DNA from: Mesobacillus jeotgali
Lineage (GTDB): Bacteria; Bacillota; Bacilli; Bacillales; Cytobacillaceae
Assembly (NCBI RefSeq): GCF_014856545.2
Contig: NZ_CP109811.1
Span: 2,970,001-3,034,000 of the forward strand
Direction: 5' to 3'
Length of the DNA: 64,000 bases
Part shown: one piece after another, positions 1-8,163 of the stretch
Numbering within the stretch: position 1 is the first letter of the stretch
Layout: each line of letters opens with the position of its first letter
The notes under the pieces: generated by a model
Databases searched by the model: none
What the model was told of the DNA's origin: nothing
What the model saw: the letters and a program-made list of their open reading frames with translations, nothing else
Program-made: the position numbers and the translations under genes

Positions 1-264
1 ATGAACGACTATATCAATCGCAGTGAATTCCTTCAGGGCCTGCGAAACAATCTGCTTACAGTTATCATAGTTTGTGATATCCCCCTGAACACAAATATTT
101 TTTGTGTTGAACCGATTCGATAATTCTTCAGCAAGCTGTTCAGCCTCTGTTTTACTGTTACGATAATTAATGATTATGTTTATTCCTTCAGCAGCAAGCT
201 GAAGTGCTGTTCGCCTTCCTAAACCGGTGGCACCTCCGGTAATCAAAGCAGTTTTATTTTCCAC
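1..264 (-). CDS. SDR family oxidoreductase (N-terminal part, runs off left edge)
   Basis: This is the first 88 codons of a short-chain dehydrogenase/reductase; the C-terminal part, with the YxxxK catalytic pair, lies outside the window. The translation shows the Rossmann nucleotide motif TGGATGLG close to the N-terminus, then a basic residue after strand 2 (NYRNS), which is the pattern of NADP-dependent 3-oxoacyl-ACP-reductase-like members. I place the start at a GTG because GAGGGG lies six bases upstream; an in-frame ATG at 279 has no well-spaced ribosome site. The substrate cannot be told from this fragment. Confidence 0.85.
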   Translation of the reverse strand, partial: MENKTALITGGATGLGRRTALQLAAEGINIIINYRNSKTEAEQLAEELSNRFNTKNICVQGDITNYDNCKQIVSQALKEFTAIDIVVH

Positions 265-427
265 AACGGTACCCCTCATCTTCCTAGATTACTTATCCCT
301 ATACTAAAAAGAAGCCAGCTGTTTTGCAACTTTTAACCTTTATACCGCAAATGGGCTTTAACCGCTGGGCCGGTGCCTGCATATACTATTCATATCGAAG
401 ATGGTCTGCTTGAAAGGCGGGATATAA

Positions 428-901
428 TTGTTTCCTTGGAATCTATTGCCGTTTGACCGAAATACACAGAAAAAGTTTTTGGAAATGAAACCAGATGAAA
501 TCGAAAATTATGTCCAGCAAATGATGGGCAAAATGCTTCAGCCAAATATGCAAGGAATGTTAAAGCCTGAAGAATGGCTCAAAGGAATGCAGCAGCAAAA
601 TTCAACTGAGCCAGTCAAACCGAACACCGGATTAAAAGCGGATATGTTTGAAACTCATGATTTTGTTTTTGTAAGGATTCCTCTAAAAGATGAAGCTCTA
701 CTAAAACAAATGAAACTGTTCTATACCTCGAACCAGGTAATCATCGAACACATTCCTGATCTATCAGATAAACACACACTAGTATTGCCAGCAACCGTCA
801 AGCGTAAGGGAGCAGCAGCAAACTACCGGGAAGGTGTACTGGAACTAAGACTGCAAAAAATAGTTGATATGCAATATGCTGAAATCGATATATCAAAATG
901 A
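428..901 (+). CDS. Hsp20/alpha-crystallin family protein
   Basis: A 157-residue protein with a hydrophilic N-terminal arm containing a Met/Gln-rich stretch, followed by a predicted beta-rich alpha-crystallin-like domain (about 70-157). That half has the alternating strand pattern seen in Hsp20 proteins (DFVFVRIPL, VIIEHIP, LVLPATV, GVLELRL). The start is TTG with AAAGGCGGG upstream. In Bacillaceae such divergent Hsp20 proteins act as small chaperones or, in the CotM/GerT branch, as spore-coat proteins; I cannot decide between these. The gene stands alone and ends at a hairpin shared with the convergent CAP-domain gene. Confidence 0.7.
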   Translation: MFPWNLLPFDRNTQKKFLEMKPDEIENYVQQMMGKMLQPNMQGMLKPEEWLKGMQQQNSTEPVKPNTGLKADMFETHDFVFVRIPLKDEALLKQMKLFYTSNQVIIEHIPDLSDKHTLVLPATVKRKGAAANYREGVLELRLQKIVDMQYAEIDISK

Positions 902-909
902 GCTCAAAA

Positions 910-938
910 AAAAGAACAGCCTGATGGCTGCTCTTTTC
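910..938. terminator. Bidirectional terminator
   Basis: AAAAGA-CAGCC pairs with GGCTG-TCTTTT around a TGAT loop, with A/T tracts on both sides. It serves the convergent Hsp20 and CAP genes. Confidence 0.75.
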
Positions 939-943
939 ATTTA

Positions 944-1684
944 TTATTTTCCAATGAACATTTGTGTCCAATAGTTGCCTGTTGCTACATGGCCAACGCC
1001 AATGTGTGTATAGCTAGAGTTTAGGATATTCGCACGGTGACCTGAACTGTTCATCCACGCATTTACTACTTCCTCTGGAGTACGCTGACCCATTGCGATA
1101 TTTTCACCAGCTGAACGGTATGAGATTCCAAACTTCTTCATCATATCGAAAGGTGAACCATAAGTTGGGCTAGTGTGGCTGAAGTAGCCTTTGTTTTGCA
1201 TATCTCGGGATTTTTCCCTCGCTACTTTGCTTAGCTCAGTATCAAGCGCAAGTGGCTTTAAACCATTCTTGGCTCTCTCTTGATTTGTCAACTCTACCAC
1301 TTTTTGCTCGTAAGCACTAACTGCTGAAGATACAGGTGCTGCAGCTTGTTCTTGAGCAGGGGCTTTAGCTGGCTCTTGTACTGGTGCTGGAGCTGGAGCT
1401 GGTGCCGGTGCTGGAGCTTTTACAGGCTCTTGTACGTTTGTTGGCGCAGGAGTTTTTACAGGCTCCTGGACGGTAGCTTTAGCTTGCTGAGCCTGTTTCC
1501 ATGAAAATTGATAGTTCTTAAAATACTTTTGTAAAATAGAATTGATTTGTTCATTACTTAAGTTACCACTCTGATAATAGTAAACTTTTGACTGTATAGT
1601 AGATGCATCTGCTTTATCCATAGCAGGATTTGCTGCGAATAATGCTGCAGCTGCGAAAGCTGTAAGAATCATTTTCTTTTTCAT
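944..1684 (-). CDS. Secreted CAP-domain protein (YkwD-like)
   Basis: A 246-residue exported protein. A Sec signal peptide (about 1-27) is followed by a short domain, then a low-complexity Pro/Ala linker with repeated QEPVK/APAP blocks (about 70-115), and a C-terminal CAP/SCP-PR1 domain (about 125-246). CAP marks are visible: ELTNQERAKNGLKPL, the His of GYFSHTSP, GENIA, NAWMNSSGHRANIL and IGVGH. Bacillaceae proteins of this class are secreted or wall-associated and of unclear biochemical role; several are sporulation-linked. The start has GGGAGG upstream. The gene is monocistronic. Confidence 0.9.
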   Translation of the reverse strand: MKKKMILTAFAAAALFAANPAMDKADASTIQSKVYYYQSGNLSNEQINSILQKYFKNYQFSWKQAQQAKATVQEPVKTPAPTNVQEPVKAPAPAPAPAPAPVQEPAKAPAQEQAAAPVSSAVSAYEQKVVELTNQERAKNGLKPLALDTELSKVAREKSRDMQNKGYFSHTSPTYGSPFDMMKKFGISYRSAGENIAMGQRTPEEVVNAWMNSSGHRANILNSSYTHIGVGHVATGNYWTQMFIGK

Positions 1685-2072
1685 TCCCGAATTCCTCCCG
1701 AAATATTAGTTTGTCTCTCTCTTGCAAACTAATCATATCATGGTTTTTTTGTAATAAACCTGGAATAAAACGGGAAAACTATTATTATATCAATAATATT
1801 TCCGCTGGATTTTTCACTCGAGCTCGAAAAACCAGGAATACAAAGGCTTTCAATGATATTATGCATATTTTCTTTTCATTGCAGTATTTTCCTATTTACT
1901 TTCATAAATACCATCAGGACCACAAATAGGAAAAATAAAGGGATTGACAGTTTTTGTGATCGTGATGGTTCATGACATTTTTTTCGTTAATATGACAATA
2001 ATTAAAGTATGTTACACGACATTTTGTCCTGCTAAGTTTTTATCTTTATTAGCATGCGAAGGCAATGGCATG
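1685..2072. other. AT-rich intergenic region without supported gene
   Basis: This stretch lies between the CAP gene, transcribed to the left, and the terminator of the FixH-like gene. Short open frames on the plus strand lack ribosome sites and resemble no family. It contains the CAP-gene promoter region; I see nothing else that I can support. Confidence 0.5.
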
Positions 2073-2097
2073 AAAAAAAGCGGCAATCGCCGCTTTC
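2073..2097 (-). terminator. Terminator of the sensor/FixH operon
   Basis: On the minus strand AAAGCGGC-GATT-GCCGCTTT is followed by a T-run, directly after the stop of the FixH-like gene. Confidence 0.8.
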
Positions 2098-2100
2098 CCT

Positions 2101-2574
2101 TTAATGCCCACTTTCTTCATGGGCATCTGTATCATCTTCATCCATATCTTTCATTTCAGTGGATTCCGCACTTCCCTCTGGCTCGCTTGGGCTGCCTACC
2201 ACAAATTCAACCTTTGGCATGTTATGCATGCTCCGCGCTGTTACGTGAGCAATAATATAATAGGTCCCTTCTTCACTGAAGGCTTTCTTCAAGCGATAAA
2301 TTCCGCTTTCACCGTGTTCCACTACTATCTTTTCATGTTCCTCCGCCTGTGAACGCCATATTTCAAACTTCACCTCGTCGGCATCCTCTACTTCTTCTGT
2401 ACCATAAGTAACCTTAGCCTCGAAAGTAACTTCTTCATTTAATTGAGCCTTTTCCGGACTTGCTGTAAGCTGAACATCCAGAAATTGCGGTTCATCTTCT
2501 ACTTCCTGTTGGGCACAAGCTGTCGCTGACAATCCCATCAATACTGTCATTAATATAAGCAAAAATCGTTTCAT
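2101..2574 (-). CDS. FixH/YtkA-like lipoprotein
   Basis: A 157-residue predicted lipoprotein with a signal peptide ending in the lipobox LSATAC (Cys about 20). The remaining part is a beta-sandwich of the YtkA/FixH type (PFAM 'YtkA-like'): opposite-strand motifs VQLTASPEKAQLNEEVTFEAKV and GTYYIIAHVTARSMHNMPKVEFVV. The C-terminal tail is acidic and His-containing (KDMDEDDTDAHEESGH), a possible metal-binding tail. It follows the histidine kinase by about 110 bp and closes the operon. YtkA-like proteins often occur with copper or respiratory-oxidase functions, so a link to metal or envelope status sensing is an inference. Confidence 0.8.
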   Translation of the reverse strand: MKRFLLILMTVLMGLSATACAQQEVEDEPQFLDVQLTASPEKAQLNEEVTFEAKVTYGTEEVEDADEVKFEIWRSQAEEHEKIVVEHGESGIYRLKKAFSEEGTYYIIAHVTARSMHNMPKVEFVVGSPSEPEGSAESTEMKDMDEDDTDAHEESGH

Positions 2575-2683
2575 TCAATAAACCCCTTAAAATAATAATG
2601 TTGTATAACCCATAATTTTTAAGTCGAAAGGTGGACTAACTGCATTTACAATCATTTAGAAAACAGAAATGAAGCCTAAAACT

Positions 2684-4087
2684 TTATAATTCCACGGCGG
2701 GAAAATAGAGCCTGATGGTCGTTCCTTCTCCTAGCTCACTTGCTATTTCCATTTTACCATCATGCAGCTTCACTAATTTATCAACAATTGCCAGACCAAG
2801 TCCAGTACCACCATCGGCCCTCGATCTAGCCTTATTCACTCTATAAAAGCGTTCAGTTAGCTTGTTGACATCTTCTTCAGGAATTCCAATTCCAGTGTCT
2901 TCAATTTCAACTTTACATCCATAGGAATGCTTGGAAAGTATGACAGAAATCCTTCCGCCACTCTTTGTATAGCGAATCGAATTATCGATGATATTCTGGA
3001 ATATCTGTTCAAGTCTCCCCTCATCTCCGTTAATAATGATATCTGGATCAAGTTCAAGTGTTAAGCTGATATTCTTTTCTTTTAAGGCTGGTCCATATTT
3101 GATAATAAAATCCTCAATGAGCTGTGCCAGTGAAAAAGGATTTTTAATTAAACGATATTCATCCGCATCCAGTCTCGATAAATCGAGAAGATCTTCAACA
3201 AGCTTTACCATCCTGCGAGATTCCCTGTTAATAAGCCTTAAATATTTATTTTTTTCATCATTTTCTTTTATCATCCCAGTTTCAAGTGCTTCGCTATATC
3301 CCTTTATATAGCTGATTGGAGTCCTCAGTTCATGAGATACATCGGCGAGGAATTCCCTCTTTTTCTCATCCTCTTTCTGGACAGACTCAGACATATGATT
3401 GAAGGCTTTAGCAAGCTGACCAATTTCATCTTCGGACTTGATGTTTACACGCGCAGAGTAATCGCCTCCAGATACTCTTTCGGCTGCCTCCTTCATAGCA
3501 GCAAGAGGCCTGGTAAGCCTGTGAAGCATTTTAAACCCTAGGAATGCTGCAATGATAATGAATAGTACTCCGCCTATCAGCCATAAAAAGGAGAAATCAA
3601 CGGTTAACTCGGATATTTTAGCAAGGGGAACATATAAGTATATAATTCCTTCGAGTCGGTTATTATCAAGGAGTGGTATTGCCACGGCAAGGATTTTCCT
3701 GCCAAACCTCTCCTCAAATCCTGATTTCATGACTGGTTCACCTTTTAAAAGCAGTTCACGGTCTTCCTTCCCAATCAATGTTTCATAATCAATTGAATAA
3801 GGTAGGCAGGCGCTCAACTCTTTTGGGTTACTGACAAGAAAAACCTCAGATTCTGATTTTTCATTATACCAATCAACTCGTTCTCTCATTTCATCGGTCA
3901 ATGGACCCCCTGTATAGTCGCTGGCAAGGCGGTTCCCTTCTTCTATAAGTGACTCCTCAACTATGTCGACATAGAGCTTTTCATAAAATAGATAGGATAA
4001 AAAAAAGGAATACAATACGGTCACCAGGATTGTAGCGGTGACCGTCAGCCAGAGTTTTTTAAACAGGCTGTCTGAAAATGAGATCAT
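2684..4087 (-). CDS. Membrane sensor histidine kinase (HAMP-HisKA-HATPase)
   Basis: A 467-residue kinase. TM1 is about 13-35, an extracellular sensor about 36-160, TM2 about 165-187, HAMP about 188-240, and the HisKA dimerisation helix carries the phosphoacceptor His252 in VSHELRTP. HATPase motifs follow: the N-box (QNIIDNSIRYT), DTGIGI and GGTGLGLAIV. The extracellular part has a PAS-like/dCACHE-like length, but the ligand cannot be inferred. Its ATG overlaps the response-regulator stop (ATGA), so the two are translationally coupled and are very likely cognate partners. Confidence 0.95.
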   Translation of the reverse strand: MISFSDSLFKKLWLTVTATILVTVLYSFFLSYLFYEKLYVDIVEESLIEEGNRLASDYTGGPLTDEMRERVDWYNEKSESEVFLVSNPKELSACLPYSIDYETLIGKEDRELLLKGEPVMKSGFEERFGRKILAVAIPLLDNNRLEGIIYLYVPLAKISELTVDFSFLWLIGGVLFIIIAAFLGFKMLHRLTRPLAAMKEAAERVSGGDYSARVNIKSEDEIGQLAKAFNHMSESVQKEDEKKREFLADVSHELRTPISYIKGYSEALETGMIKENDEKNKYLRLINRESRRMVKLVEDLLDLSRLDADEYRLIKNPFSLAQLIEDFIIKYGPALKEKNISLTLELDPDIIINGDEGRLEQIFQNIIDNSIRYTKSGGRISVILSKHSYGCKVEIEDTGIGIPEEDVNKLTERFYRVNKARSRADGGTGLGLAIVDKLVKLHDGKMEIASELGEGTTIRLYFPAVEL

Positions 4088-4764
4088 GTTGCCGGCACCT
4101 CGAATTTATACCCTACACCCCAAATGGTTTGAATATAGTCTCCTGTCCCCAATTTCATCCTCAGCGTCTTGATGTGCGTATCGACAGTCCTCAAGCTGCC
4201 ATGGTAATCCATACCCCACACAAATTCAAGAAGCTGCTCCCTGCTTAAGGCCTGGCCCTGGTGTTGAACCAGAAAAACGAGCAACTCAAACTCTTTGAGG
4301 GTGAGCGGGATGATTTCCCCTTCCACACTGACCCTTCTTCCCTTTTTATCGATGTTAATCTTGCCTAAAGTCACTGTGTCTTCATCATTCTTGACAAAAG
4401 ATGTTCTTCTTAACAATGCATTGATTCTGGCTACAAGTTCTCCCGGGCTGAAAGGCTTGACGATATAATCATCTCCTCCAAGCTGGAGCCCTCTAACTTT
4501 ATCCCATTCTTCACCTTTAGCTGATAAAAAGATAATCGGTACTTGTGAAAAGGTACGTATCTTTCCACAAACGGCAAAGCCATCTTCAAAAGGCATCATA
4601 ATATCAAGAATGACGAGGTCAAAATCTTCTTCATCCAGTTTTCTCAACCCTTCTGCTCCATCAGCAGCATGGACGCATCTAAATCCAGAGTTCTCTAAGT
4701 ACATTTGGACAAGATTGCGCATATCCTCTTCGTCGTCGATGATTAAAATATTTATGGGATTCAT
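4084..4764 (-). CDS. OmpR-family response regulator
   Basis: A 226-residue two-component regulator with a receiver domain (1-120; acidic pocket DDEE, phosphoacceptor Asp54 in LVILDIMMP, conserved Thr/Ser-Lys pair in FLSAKG and IVKPF) and a winged-helix DNA-binding domain (about 130-222; LTLKEFELLVFL, SREQLLEFVWG, VDTHIKTLRMKL). It lies between the beta-propeller lipoprotein (4 bp apart) and its kinase (4-bp overlap), and GAGGGAGAG precedes the start. It probably controls its own operon and envelope genes, but no repeated operator is obvious to me. Confidence 0.95.
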   Translation of the reverse strand: MNPINILIIDDEEDMRNLVQMYLENSGFRCVHAADGAEGLRKLDEEDFDLVILDIMMPFEDGFAVCGKIRTFSQVPIIFLSAKGEEWDKVRGLQLGGDDYIVKPFSPGELVARINALLRRTSFVKNDEDTVTLGKINIDKKGRRVSVEGEIIPLTLKEFELLVFLVQHQGQALSREQLLEFVWGMDYHGSLRTVDTHIKTLRMKLGTGDYIQTIWGVGYKFEVPAT

Positions 4765-4768
4765 CCTG

Positions 4769-5734
4769 TTATCTCTCCCTCGTCACTATTTGGAATGGCC
4801 CGTTGCCAACTTCAAGCGTTTTTTCAATGGACAGGCTGTCTGGGTCGATTATATATACCTCATTGCTGTCATAACCAGCAACAATAAGCTTATCCGCAAA
4901 AAAGTCAATTTCAAACGGATTGGCACCTACCTTTATCGAACCCTGCTTTGATCCATCCCCAGCTAATTTATAAAGCATATTCGAACCATGGCTCAGGACA
5001 AATATATTATCTTCATCCTTGGTGAAATCCACTGGCATGACAGGTGCAGAAATCTCTTTTATCAAAGTGCCTTTGTTAAGGTCGTAAATGTGTATCCGCT
5101 CCTCAACTTCAGTTCCTTTTCCATGTCCGCCAATCCATAGCTCACCTTTTTCCCTGGACATTAATGCACCAGCTGCGGCTGGGTGAATCTCAAACCCTGG
5201 AAGCCGCTCTTTATTTTCCAAATCAACTATGCTTAGCATTTCTTGTTTATAACTGATTGCATAAAGTTTTTTCTCGGCCTCAAGAAGTGTCAACGGCTCT
5301 TTTTCTACTTTGACTTCATCCACTTCATTACCATCTATATCAAAAAATCGCACACTGTCTCTTTCCTGGTCAGCAAAGGCTATCTCGGTTCCATCTCCGA
5401 CTAATAGTGCGTTTACGATTCCCTCTCCTGTTTTCCAGGATTCGATCTTCTTCCCTTTGCTTAATGAATATAAGTCTGCGGTATCCACAGCCTTTCCATA
5501 AAGCAATATTGTATCCTTATCAGGCAGAATCAGACCTCCAATGTACGGTCGGTCAACATTCCAATCAGGTAACTTTTCATCTTTTTCCATGTCATAGAAT
5601 GAGATTGTCATTTCCTTGATGTTTATCGTAGAAATAAAAGAAGAATCCTTTGGTATGACCTCAAAAGATTTCAAAGAGCAGGCAGATAAAAGAACAGTGA
5701 AAGTCATTGTGGCAATTATAAAAATCTGCTTCAT
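4769..5734 (-). CDS. YncE-like beta-propeller lipoprotein
   Basis: A 321-residue lipoprotein with signal peptide and lipobox LLSAC (Cys about 19). The mature part is a repeat of four-stranded blades typical of YVTN/YncE propellers, for example VGANPFEIDFFADKLIVAGYDSNEVYIIDPDSL and VGNGPFQIVT near the end. It is the first gene of the operon with the two-component pair, which suggests an extracytoplasmic accessory or sensing role alongside the kinase. The functional link is inferred from position only. Confidence 0.85.
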   Translation of the reverse strand: MKQIFIIATMTFTVLLSACSLKSFEVIPKDSSFISTINIKEMTISFYDMEKDEKLPDWNVDRPYIGGLILPDKDTILLYGKAVDTADLYSLSKGKKIESWKTGEGIVNALLVGDGTEIAFADQERDSVRFFDIDGNEVDEVKVEKEPLTLLEAEKKLYAISYKQEMLSIVDLENKERLPGFEIHPAAAGALMSREKGELWIGGHGKGTEVEERIHIYDLNKGTLIKEISAPVMPVDFTKDEDNIFVLSHGSNMLYKLAGDGSKQGSIKVGANPFEIDFFADKLIVAGYDSNEVYIIDPDSLSIEKTLEVGNGPFQIVTRER

Positions 5735-5822
5735 AATTTACTCCTTTTCTGTCACCAGTATCTCACATTATTATATCTCTAATTTGTGATAATTCTATGA
5801 AATCGAACTCCCCAGCAAAAAG

Positions 5823-5852
5823 AAAAAACTTGCCGCCCGAGGGGACAAGTCA
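5823..5852 (-). terminator. Terminator of the 94-aa gene
   Basis: Minus-strand hairpin ACTTGTCCCC...GGCAAGT with a T6 tail. Confidence 0.65.
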
Positions 5853-5868
5853 ATAAATATGTATATTA

Positions 5869-6153
5869 TCATTTTGTCATAATTGCCTTTTTTACGGCTA
5901 TATCTTTCAGTTCTTCTGCAAGCACTTCCAGTTCCCACGGGCTATCTGATTCAATAAATAGCTCATTATGTTTCAGGCTGATCTTAAAATAAGAATCATG
6001 AAAACCACCAGTGAACTCAATTTGACCCAGGGATATTATGCAGCGATGATCATCTTCCTCAACCCAGCATCCCCTAACAAGCAAGTCATGGATACCTTCG
6101 ACATGAACAGTTTCACTAACAAGTTCTAACTCCACGCGGCTTAAACCAGACAT
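5869..6153 (-). CDS. Small conserved-type protein of unknown function
   Basis: A 94-residue soluble acidic protein, without signal peptide or membrane segment. It has a beta-strand-rich body (VELELVSETVHVEGIHDLLV, CIISLGQIEF, YFKISLKHNELFIES) and an amphipathic C-terminal helix (LEVLAEELKDIAVKKAI). An excellent ribosome site (AAGGAGGAG) precedes the ATG. It is transcribed alone, with its own terminator. I do not recognise the family. Confidence 0.75.
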   Translation of the reverse strand: MSGLSRVELELVSETVHVEGIHDLLVRGCWVEEDDHRCIISLGQIEFTGGFHDSYFKISLKHNELFIESDSPWELEVLAEELKDIAVKKAIMTK

Positions 6154-6410
6154 CAGAACTCCTCCTTGTTACTAATTGTCGAAATTTTCTCTTCATTCTT
6201 AGTGTACGAATAAAACAACGCACAAGCAAGCATATTTCGACATTTACTGGAAAAATCCTTCTCACGAATTCATTCATTTGGGACCTATATTTCTTTAAAA
6301 CTTGAGCAAAGGGCTTGCACTTTTAATACCGACCTAAAGAATGGCATTTTATCACGTTAAAATCGATTTCAGGATTTTAACAACAATCTTACGAAAACAG
6401 CCTTCAAAAT

Positions 6411-6442
6411 AAAAGAGATGGCAGCCGCCATCTCCCTTTTTG
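6411..6442 (-). terminator. Terminator of the rhodanese operon
   Basis: Minus-strand GAGATGGCGGCTGCCATCTC hairpin followed by TTTTATTTT. Confidence 0.85.
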
Positions 6443-6444
6443 TT

Positions 6445-6738
6445 TTATTCTGTTGGACCCTGCCAAGCCATCATGCCGCCTTGCATATTGATCACATTAT
6501 AGCCATAGTAGTCAAGGAATTGTGTAGCTCTTGAGCTGCGGCCGCCTGAGCGGCAGACCATTACATAAGTCTTGTTCTTGTCTAACTCATTCATCCTGAA
6601 TTCAAGCAGGCCTAATGGAATATGAATTGCACCCGGAATTTTACCTTGTGCTACTTCATTTACTTCACGAACATCTACAACTTCGAATTCGTTGGAGCCC
6701 AGCCCATTTTGGACTTCTGTTGGTGTCATCTGACGCAT
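6445..6738 (-). CDS. Cytosolic single-domain rhodanese
   Basis: A 97-residue single rhodanese domain with the full active-site loop CRSGGRSS (Cys about 62) and the closing strand NMQGGMMAWQGP. Such proteins carry a persulfide on the loop Cys and pass sulfane sulfur between low-molecular-weight thiols and proteins. It lies 19 bp downstream of a membrane-anchored rhodanese, so the two are co-transcribed. A CstR-type operator at 7195-7210 lies upstream of the pair, which fits induction by persulfide or sulfide. Confidence 0.93.
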   Translation of the reverse strand: MRQMTPTEVQNGLGSNEFEVVDVREVNEVAQGKIPGAIHIPLGLLEFRMNELDKNKTYVMVCRSGGRSSRATQFLDYYGYNVINMQGGMMAWQGPTE

Positions 6739-6757
6739 TTCAATTTCCTCCTTATCA

Positions 6758-7123
6758 TTACCAGGCGCTCATGCCGCCCTTTACATTAGTCACACTTTTA
6801 AATCCAGCCTTTTTCAACAACTTGCTTGCCTGGCTGCTGCGCATACCGCTCTGGCAAATAACGACTACATCTTTATCTTGGGAAAGTTCTCCCGTGCGGT
6901 TACCAAGCTGCTGCAGCGGAATGTTCTTAAATCCTTTGATATGGTTTCCTTTATATTCTCCAGGAGTTCTTACATCCACGTACTGCACTCCAGCCTTCTT
7001 GGCTTTCATCATTTCACCTAATTGTGCTGTCGTGATTTGATTTACTCCCTTAGTTGGAGCGAAGCGGCTCCATAAGAAAGCTGCTGCAAGGACTACGATT
7101 AATACATTAATTATTACATCCAT
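6758..7123 (-). CDS. Membrane-anchored rhodanese (YqhL-like)
   Basis: A 121-residue protein with one N-terminal membrane segment (about 3-19, IINVLIVVLAAAFLWSRF) followed by a complete rhodanese domain: YVDVRTPGEYKGNHIKGFKNIPL and the active loop CQSGMRSS (Cys about 91), ending in GGMSAW. The topology places the catalytic domain in the cytoplasm next to the membrane. It is the first gene after the perfect ATACCCAT-ATGGGTAT operator and is followed by a second rhodanese. Confidence 0.92.
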   Translation of the reverse strand: MDVIINVLIVVLAAAFLWSRFAPTKGVNQITTAQLGEMMKAKKAGVQYVDVRTPGEYKGNHIKGFKNIPLQQLGNRTGELSQDKDVVVICQSGMRSSQASKLLKKAGFKSVTNVKGGMSAW

Positions 7124-7194
7124 CCGAATGCACCTCTTTTTTCACATATTTTAGTAAGTCATGATTTAGCAGGGATGCAAGTTTTTACACCCAT

Positions 7195-7210
7195 ATACCC
7201 ATATGGGTAT
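7195..7210. promoter_or_regulatory. CstR/CsoR-type operator, perfect 16-bp palindrome
   Basis: ATACCCAT|ATGGGTAT lies between cstR and the membrane rhodanese gene. G/C tracts flanked by AT ends are the known pattern of CsoR/CstR-family operators. Its place in front of sulfur-transfer genes and next to cstR supports CstR as the ligand. Confidence 0.75.
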
Positions 7211-7250
7211 TTTAAGTGACAAAAATCAACTTGTCAAGAACAGAAATTCA

Positions 7251-7514
7251 TTATTTTCTGCTCTTAACAAGCAATTCTACAGCATCATTTACAGCCTGGG
7301 ACGTTTCTCTGCCTTCTTGTAAATCGCTGATCAGGCATTGTTCAAGATTCTTGCTGACAACCAAAGCAATGGTTCGGTCAACCGCAGAGCGAATTGCTGA
7401 CAATTGTGTCACGACCGACTTGCATTCTTCCTGTTCTTCCAGCAGCCGGATGCTTCCCCTTACCTGTCCTTCAATTCTTTTCAAGCGATTGACTATCTCT
7501 TTATTGTACTCCAC
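7251..7514 (-). CDS. cstR: Persulfide-sensing repressor CstR (CsoR/FrmR family)
   Basis: An 87-residue all-helical DUF156 repressor. It keeps the two Cys of the family at residues 31 and 60, but residue 56, where copper-sensing CsoR has a metal-binding His, is Asn. This C/N/C pattern is that of CstR, which forms di- and trisulfide bridges between the two Cys and releases DNA in the presence of inorganic or organic persulfides. Start is GTG with AGGAGG. The gene sits between rhodanese genes and two matching operators (7195, 7909). The assignment rests on residues and context. Confidence 0.9.
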   Translation of the reverse strand: MEYNKEIVNRLKRIEGQVRGSIRLLEEQEECKSVVTQLSAIRSAVDRTIALVVSKNLEQCLISDLQEGRETSQAVNDAVELLVKSRK

Positions 7515-7525
7515 CTTGCCACCTC

Positions 7526-7852
7526 CTATTGTGATGGTCCAGTAATTGTATATCCTTTAACATTGTAACCATATTTTTTAAGCAATCTTGCTCCAAAATT
7601 CTTTTCCAATTCATTTGAGGCAATGATGACGATATGCCTGTCTGGAATTTCTCTTATATACCGTTTCAAATATCCACAAGGAATATTAATGGCACCATTT
7701 ACTGGATTTTTCGCAGAATCCTGATAATCTCTGAGATCGACAAAAACCGCATCCTTTTCATAATCCTTTACCGCAGGGAGATTCCTGACTGGAACGTAAC
7801 GGTTGAAAACCAAGGTAACTAAAAGGAGACTGATGATTAAAGTTGTGAGCAA
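7526..7852 (-). CDS. Membrane-anchored rhodanese-like protein without catalytic Cys
   Basis: A 108-residue protein with an N-terminal membrane segment (about 2-18) and a rhodanese-like fold (AVFVDLRDYQDSAKNPVNGAINIP). Where the CxxGxR loop should be, the sequence reads IASNELEKN, with no Cys. The only Cys (NIPCGYL) is in another position. It is thus likely a non-catalytic rhodanese that binds or scaffolds. It begins with TTG behind GAGGTGAA, is 11 bp upstream of cstR, and follows the operator at 7909-7924, so it is the first gene of the cstR transcript. Confidence 0.8.
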   Translation of the reverse strand: MLTTLIISLLLVTLVFNRYVPVRNLPAVKDYEKDAVFVDLRDYQDSAKNPVNGAINIPCGYLKRYIREIPDRHIVIIASNELEKNFGARLLKKYGYNVKGYTITGPSQ

Positions 7853-7908
7853 CTACTCTTCACCTCTTGTTTTAACTTGTTCATTACTGAACTTATAATA
7901 TAAATATT

Positions 7909-7924
7909 ATACCATATGGGGTAT
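7909..7924. promoter_or_regulatory. Second CstR-type operator
   Basis: ATACC-ATATGG-GGTAT, an imperfect copy of the palindrome at 7195, upstream of the Cys-less rhodanese/cstR operon. This suggests autoregulation. Confidence 0.65.
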
Positions 7925-8163
7925 AAAATCAATAGTTGAAGATGATATTTTTTGACATTTTTTTTACCAAGCAAAAAAAAGAAGCAAGGATCCCTTCCCT
8001 CTTTAAGCATTCTATATCATTTTGGCATCGTGCACACCATTATTTAAATGCCAATTATCAGTTGCCATGCGGCCCTAGGCTAATTTGTTTTACAGGTAAG
8101 TTTTGGTGCTTTTTAAATACTCTGAATCAATACCTTACCTGGTTGAAGTGCTGTCTTACAGAT

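Noticed and set aside
1711..2255. Two plus-strand frames upstream of the FixH-like gene
   Set aside because: No ribosome sites, poor composition, and the second crosses a terminator and the opposite-strand gene.
7251..7514. Copper sensor CsoR as the identity of the DUF156 repressor
   Set aside because: The His of the Cys-His-Cys copper site is Asn; only the two Cys remain, and neighbours are rhodaneses.
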